Part shown: positions 60,723 to 64,000 of the stretch, one piece after another | Layout: the number at the start of each line of letters is the position of its first letter | How positions within the stretch are numbered: position 1 is the first letter of the stretch | Assembly: GCA_963848475.1 (NCBI GenBank) | Contig: CAWKDW010000020.1 | Coordinates: 310,001 to 374,000 of the forward strand | Length of the DNA: 64,000 bases | Source of the DNA: Solirubrobacter sp963848475 | GTDB lineage: Bacteria; Actinomycetota; Thermoleophilia; Solirubrobacterales; Solirubrobacteraceae | Direction of reading: 5' to 3' | Notes under the pieces: model-generated | The model's database searches: none | The model's input: the letters and a program-made list of their open reading frames with translations, nothing else | What the model was told of the DNA's origin: nothing | Translations under genes and position numbers: made by a program

Positions 60723-61610
60723 GCCTGGACCTCCTCGGCGAGCCTGTAAACGCGGCGTGCGGTCCGGCCGAGGACGTCTGCGCGTACATCGTCCGGATAC
60801 TCGGCGAGTACGCCGAGCCACGCCCCTATGAGGCTAGAGAAGTCGGTCCACAGGCTCTCCACCGGGAAGTTGGAGCCGAACATCGTGCGGCTCGGAACCG
60901 AAGTTGTCCAGCACGACGCGCGTGACGTCCGCGATCAGCTCGGGGTCGACGCGGTGGATGAAGGTGCCCTGGCCGGAGAGCTTGACGCAGACGTTCGCGT
61001 GGCTCGCGAGCTCGCGTAGCGCCTCCTGCCACGGCTCGCCCGCGATCGGCATGCCGGCGTGGATGAGCACGAACGTGACGTCGGGATGGTCGCCCACCAG
61101 CCGCGTGGCGTACGCGATCTGGTTCGGGAAGACCTGCAGCTCGAACACGTAGCCGAGCTCCGGCAGCCGCTCGAGGTTCGCATTGAACGTGGCGTCGGTG
61201 GAGCGGCCGGGCGTCTGCTGGAAGCGGAAGTCCGGGTTCTCGTGCCAGTGCAGCTGCAGCCGTGTGCCGCGCATCAGCGGGCTGAGCTCGGCCTGCGCCT
61301 GCAGCGTCTGAAACGCGTCGGCCTCGAACAGGTCCGCGGAGCCGACGATCGCGTGCGGCCAGCCCGTGCGCTCGTGCTGCTCGTGGACCCACTGCACTTC
61401 CTTCAACGAGTCCTCGAGCGCCCAGTTGGCCTGGACGTAGACCGACTGGGCGAAGCCCGCGGCGGTCGCGTCGGCGATGTACTCCTCAGCGCTGTAGGGC
61501 TTGCCTCGCAGCGCCTCGTAGGGGCCGAAGATGCGCGGGATCATCGGTCCGTCGAGCCAGGGGAGACCCGTGGCCGGCCAGATGTGGTGATGGGCGTCGA
61601 CGTAGCTCAC
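60719..61610 (-). CDS. TIM-barrel amidohydrolase, fuconolactonase-like (one frame break)
   Basis: GTG 61610 overlaps the VWA gene stop (GTGA). VSYVDAHHHIWPATGLPWLD holds the HxH-type start of amidohydrolase-2 proteins; further SVYVQANWALEDSLKEVQWV, RGTRLQLHWHENPDF, VTFVLIHAGMPI. After an extra base near 60893 it continues DNFGPSRTMFGSNFPVESLW (metal-binding Asn/Asp region) and ends AEEVQA with a stop inside the xdhC start. About 296 residues. The family hydrolyses lactones or decarboxylates aromatic acids. Placement inside the molybdenum operon suggests it treats the substrate or product of the hydroxylase. Confidence 0.87.
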
Positions 61611-62683
61611 AGCTGTTGCACCTGCTCGAGAAGGGTGGCAAGGTCGCGGGCTCCGGCGAGGCCGTCCAGGTCGCTCTGGATGGCGGCCATCGCGCGGGTG
61701 ATCGGGCGGTAGGCGGGGTCGGTGGCGAGCGGCGTCCACCACAGCAGGCGGTACGAGAGCCGGGAGAGACGCGCGACGGCGTGGGCCATCAGCGCCGGGT
61801 CGCCGCGTTCGAGGCCGTCCGAGAGGACGATCGTCAGCGCGCCGCGGGCGCGGTCGGCGTAGCGGGGCGTGTCGAGGAACTCCCGTAGCGCGGGGCCGAT
61901 GCGGGTGCCGCCGTCGGCGTCCTCGACCGTCGCGCTCACGTTGGCCAGCGCGGAATCGACGTCGCGCGTGCGCAACTGCTTGGTGATGCGCGTCAGCCGC
62001 GTGCCGAAGGTGAACGTCTCGGCCTGCGCGGCCCAGGCGAAGCGCAGGTAGTCGGGCGTGTTCGGGCGCAGCGAGCCCGAGACGTCGATCAGCAGCAGCA
62101 GCGGGCGCCGGCGATGCGGCCGGTTGCGGCGCGCGAGCGTCGTCAGCTCGCCGGTGCGCGTGGCCGCGCGCAGCGTGCGGCGGAGGTCGATCTGGCCGCG
62201 GCGGTGCGGGCGCAGCCGGCGCGAGCGGACCTGTGGCAGGTGCCGCGCGAGCGCCTTGCGCAGCTCGTTGAGGTCCTCCGGCGTCGCGTCGTAGTCGCGG
62301 CGGTGCTGGAGCTCGTGGACGCTGGCGTCCTTGCCGGTGCCCTCGGAGAGCACGACGGGCTGCAGCTCGCCGCCCTGCTTGGGCTCCGGCGCCTGCGACT
62401 CGCCCTCCTCGTCGCGCGACTCGACCACCGGCGGCGCACCGGCGAAGTGCGTGGCGAACACGGCGTCGAAGTACGGCACGTCGTCCAGGCGCGAGACCAG
62501 CGTCACGCGTGCGAGCCAGTACAGGCCGGTGATGTCGGCGGGCTGGTTGTCACGCAGCGCCGTCAGGAAGTCGATCCGCTTGGACGGGATCGGCGCGAGA
62601 TCGGCGAGGAACCCGTCGACGATTTCGCGCGAGCGTCGAGTTTCTCGCGCTGTACTCGAGGAAGTCGACGCTCGCGACGTCAC
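61607..62683 (-). CDS. VWA-domain protein, CoxE type (N-terminal frame uncertain)
   Basis: The chosen GTG at 62683 overlaps the ATPase stop (GTGA). From about residue 20: SREIVDGFLADLAPIPSKRI, DFLTALRDNQPADITGLYWL, ARVTLVSRLDDVPYFDAVFA, an acidic linker, then the VWA metal site RPLLLLIDVSGSLRPNTPDY and TIVLSDGLERGDPALMAHAV. This is the CoxE pattern: a partner of MoxR ATPases that activates molybdenum hydroxylases. The first 18 residues are low-complexity in this frame, while another frame reads VDFLEYSARNSTLA, so one base may be missing near 62630. Cytoplasmic. Confidence 0.83.
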   Translation of the reverse strand: MTSRASTSSSTARETRRSREIVDGFLADLAPIPSKRIDFLTALRDNQPADITGLYWLARVTLVSRLDDVPYFDAVFATHFAGAPPVVESRDEEGESQAPEPKQGGELQPVVLSEGTGKDASVHELQHRRDYDATPEDLNELRKALARHLPQVRSRRLRPHRRGQIDLRRTLRAATRTGELTTLARRNRPHRRRPLLLLIDVSGSLRPNTPDYLRFAWAAQAETFTFGTRLTRITKQLRTRDVDSALANVSATVEDADGGTRIGPALREFLDTPRYADRARGALTIVLSDGLERGDPALMAHAVARLSRLSYRLLWWTPLATDPAYRPITRAMAAIQSDLDGLAGARDLATLLEQVQQL

Positions 62684-63519
62684 AGGCCCAGTGCCTCCGC
62701 GTGCGCCAGCACCTCGTCGGTGTCCTCCTGCTCCTTCAGCAGCAGGCCGAGCGAGCGCCGCAGCGCGTCGGGCCATGCGCTCCCTTCACCGGCTAGCAGC
62801 TTCGCGGCCTGCGCCCAGTCGATCGTCTCGGCGATGCCGGGCGGCTTGATCAGCCGCAGCCGTCGCACGCCGGAGACCGCCGCGACGAGCGTCGCGGCCG
62901 CGTCCTCCGCCAGCCCGGGCACCTTGGCGTCGATGATCGCTCGCTCACGCGCGGCGTCCGGGAACGCGATCCAGTGATAGAGACAGCGCCGCTTGAGCGC
63001 GTCATGCAGCTCACGCGTGCGGTTGGACGTCATCACGACGATCGGCGGGGTCGCCGCCGCGATCGTGCCGAGCTCGGGGATCGTGATCTGGAAGTCGCTC
63101 AGGAACTCCAGCAGGAACGCCTCGAACTCCGAGTCGGCGCGGTCGATCTCGTCGATCAGCAGCACGCAGGGCACCCGCAGCGCCCGCAGCAGCGGACGCT
63201 CGAGCAGGTAGGACTCGTCGTAGAGCTCGCCCACCGGCCGGCCCTCGGCCTCGCACGCGCGGATCGCCAGCAGCTGCTTCGGGTGATCCCACTCGTAGAG
63301 CGCCTGCGCGGCGTCGAGCCCCTCGTAGCACTGCAGGCGGATCAGCTCGCGGCCCTGGGTTCGCGCCAGCACCTTGGCCAGCTCCGTCTTGCCGACGCCG
63401 GGCTCGCCCTCGAGGATCAGCGGTCGCCGCAACGACAGCGCGAGATGCACCGCGGTGAGCAGTCCCTCGTCGGCGAGGTACCGCTCCGCCGCGAAACGCT
63501 GGCCCAACTCGTCGATCAC
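62680..63519 (-). CDS. MoxR-family AAA ATPase, CoxD type
   Basis: 279 residues from GTG 63519, which overlaps the large-subunit stop. Walker A GEPGVGKTELAK, Walker B CVLLIDEIDRADSEFEAFLL, sensor 1 IVVMTSNRTRELHDALKRRC with the arginine pair, and LYHWIAFPDAARERAIIDAK. The protein works with VWA partners to remodel or activate enzymes; in the CO-dehydrogenase cluster CoxD helps build the CuSMoO2 site. Its position between the large subunit and the VWA gene is the standard cox order. Confidence 0.92.
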   Translation of the reverse strand: MIDELGQRFAAERYLADEGLLTAVHLALSLRRPLILEGEPGVGKTELAKVLARTQGRELIRLQCYEGLDAAQALYEWDHPKQLLAIRACEAEGRPVGELYDESYLLERPLLRALRVPCVLLIDEIDRADSEFEAFLLEFLSDFQITIPELGTIAAATPPIVVMTSNRTRELHDALKRRCLYHWIAFPDAARERAIIDAKVPGLAEDAAATLVAAVSGVRRLRLIKPPGIAETIDWAQAAKLLAGEGSAWPDALRRSLGLLLKEQEDTDEVLAHAEALGL

Positions 63520-64000
63520 GCCTGCAACGCGTCCAGTCCGCGCAGCACGAGCTCGGGCGTGAACGGCATCTGCTCCAGCCGTACGCCGCACGCGTCGAAG
63601 ATCGCGTTGGCGATCGCCGGGATCGGGGCGTTGGCGGTCATCTCGCCGATCCCCTTGGCGCCGAACGGGGCGTTGGCCGCCGGGAACTCGATGATGGCGC
63701 TCTCCATCACGGAGTTGTCCGCAGGCCCGGGCATCAGGTACTCCTCGAAGTCACGCGGTCCGTGGTCGCGCGCCGGGTAGTAGGGCTCGGTCGCCTCGAA
63801 CAGCGCGTGCGAGATGCCCATCCAGGCCCCGCCCTCGATCTGCTGTGTCGCCATGGCGGGGTTGATCGCGCGGCCGACCTCGTAGACGTTGTGCATCGCG
63901 AGCACCTCGACCACGCCGGTCTCGTCGTCGACCTCGACCTCGGCGACCGTGCAGGCATGCGCCTGGCAGGAGTCCGGGTTCATCTCGCCCGTCTCCGGGA
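63516..64000 (-). CDS. Molybdopterin-dependent hydroxylase large subunit (CoxL/XdhA family), N-terminus beyond window edge
   Basis: The last ~160 residues are present: SGETGEMNPDSCQAHA-type text, CTVAEVEVDDETGVVEVLAM, HNVYEVGRAINPAMATQQIE, GGAWMGISHALFEATEPYYP, FEEYLMPGPADNS and GAKGIGEMTANAPIPAIANA. The Glu in GAKGIGE is at the place of the catalytic Glu near the molybdenum. The frame is open to base 64000. The part carrying the active-site loop that separates CO dehydrogenase from other hydroxylases lies outside, so the substrate cannot be told. Confidence 0.9.
   Translation of the reverse strand, partial: PETGEMNPDSCQAHACTVAEVEVDDETGVVEVLAMHNVYEVGRAINPAMATQQIEGGAWMGISHALFEATEPYYPARDHGPRDFEEYLMPGPADNSVMESAIIEFPAANAPFGAKGIGEMTANAPIPAIANAIFDACGVRLEQMPFTPELVLRGLDALQA

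Noticed and set aside
59561..64000. Calling the cluster a CO dehydrogenase operon
   Set aside because: The diagnostic active-site loop is outside the window and the amidohydrolase and monooxygenase genes point to another substrate.
1..64000. tRNA, rRNA, insertion sequences, integrase genes or prophage
   Set aside because: I looked for transposase or integrase motifs, long terminal inverted repeats and tRNA-like cloverleaf ends by eye and found none; a tRNA or mobile-element search program would be decisive.

Overview
The window is about 70% G+C, densely coded on both strands, with no tRNA, rRNA, CRISPR array or insertion sequence that I could see. The gene content fits a free-living actinobacterium of the Solirubrobacterales type (Thermoleophilia): large secreted ThuA / sugar-dehydrogenase / PKD proteins, giant ATPase-LuxR regulators, an ECF42-DGPF pair and a cox-like molybdenum hydroxylase cluster. 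This placement is an inference from gene content and codon use only.

Layout. 1-10.2 kb: a secreted M64 metallopeptidase (cut by the left edge), a small alpha-beta-barrel protein, a 1472-residue delta-60/PKD secreted protein, a large ATPase-LuxR regulator and a secreted RTX calcium-binding protein. 10.4-25.6 kb: three very large secreted ThuA-domain proteins, interrupted by a PAS-GAF histidine kinase and a short-chain dehydrogenase. All three ThuA proteins end in the same ~140-residue C-terminal domain. 25.5-31.4 kb: small regulator/enzyme pairs (GNAT-XRE/cupin, MocR-flavin-binding protein, MarR-azoreductase) and an acyl-CoA dehydrogenase. 31.4-37.5 kb: a methyltransferase followed by an alpha/beta-hydrolase-glycosyltransferase fusion, divergent from a second ATPase-LuxR regulator. 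37.4-46 kb: lactate-racemase family protein, cupin, TetR/MFS efflux pair, DEAD-box helicase, two very small genes, an MFS transporter with a winged-helix tail and a pentapeptide-repeat protein. 46-49.5 kb: an OmpR-type two-component system and a DGPF-protein/ECF42 sigma pair. 49.6-55.4 kb: a Tat-exported PhoD phosphatase translationally coupled to a secreted protein carrying the shared C-terminal domain, then an LVIVD-repeat protein carrying it as well. 55.5-59.6 kb: small stress/redox genes and a secreted unknown. 59.3-64 kb (minus strand): an overlapping operon of molybdenum hydroxylase large subunit (cut by the right edge), MoxR ATPase, VWA protein, amidohydrolase, XdhC protein and monooxygenase.

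Three things stand out. First, five different secreted proteins end in one shared, unrecognised domain whose last strand reads roughly Y-x-KTLTFTLSTTTP; it may be a cell-surface attachment module. Second, a dozen or so genes start within a few bases of the expected transcription start of a TAnnnT -10 hexamer, so leaderless transcription looks common, and several regulator pairs have strong palindromes over these promoters. Third, about two dozen single-base frame breaks, mostly extra bases, disrupt otherwise well-conserved genes, half of them between 25.7 and 30.2 kb. These look like sequence errors rather than gene decay, so the affected genes are described as single genes across the breaks.
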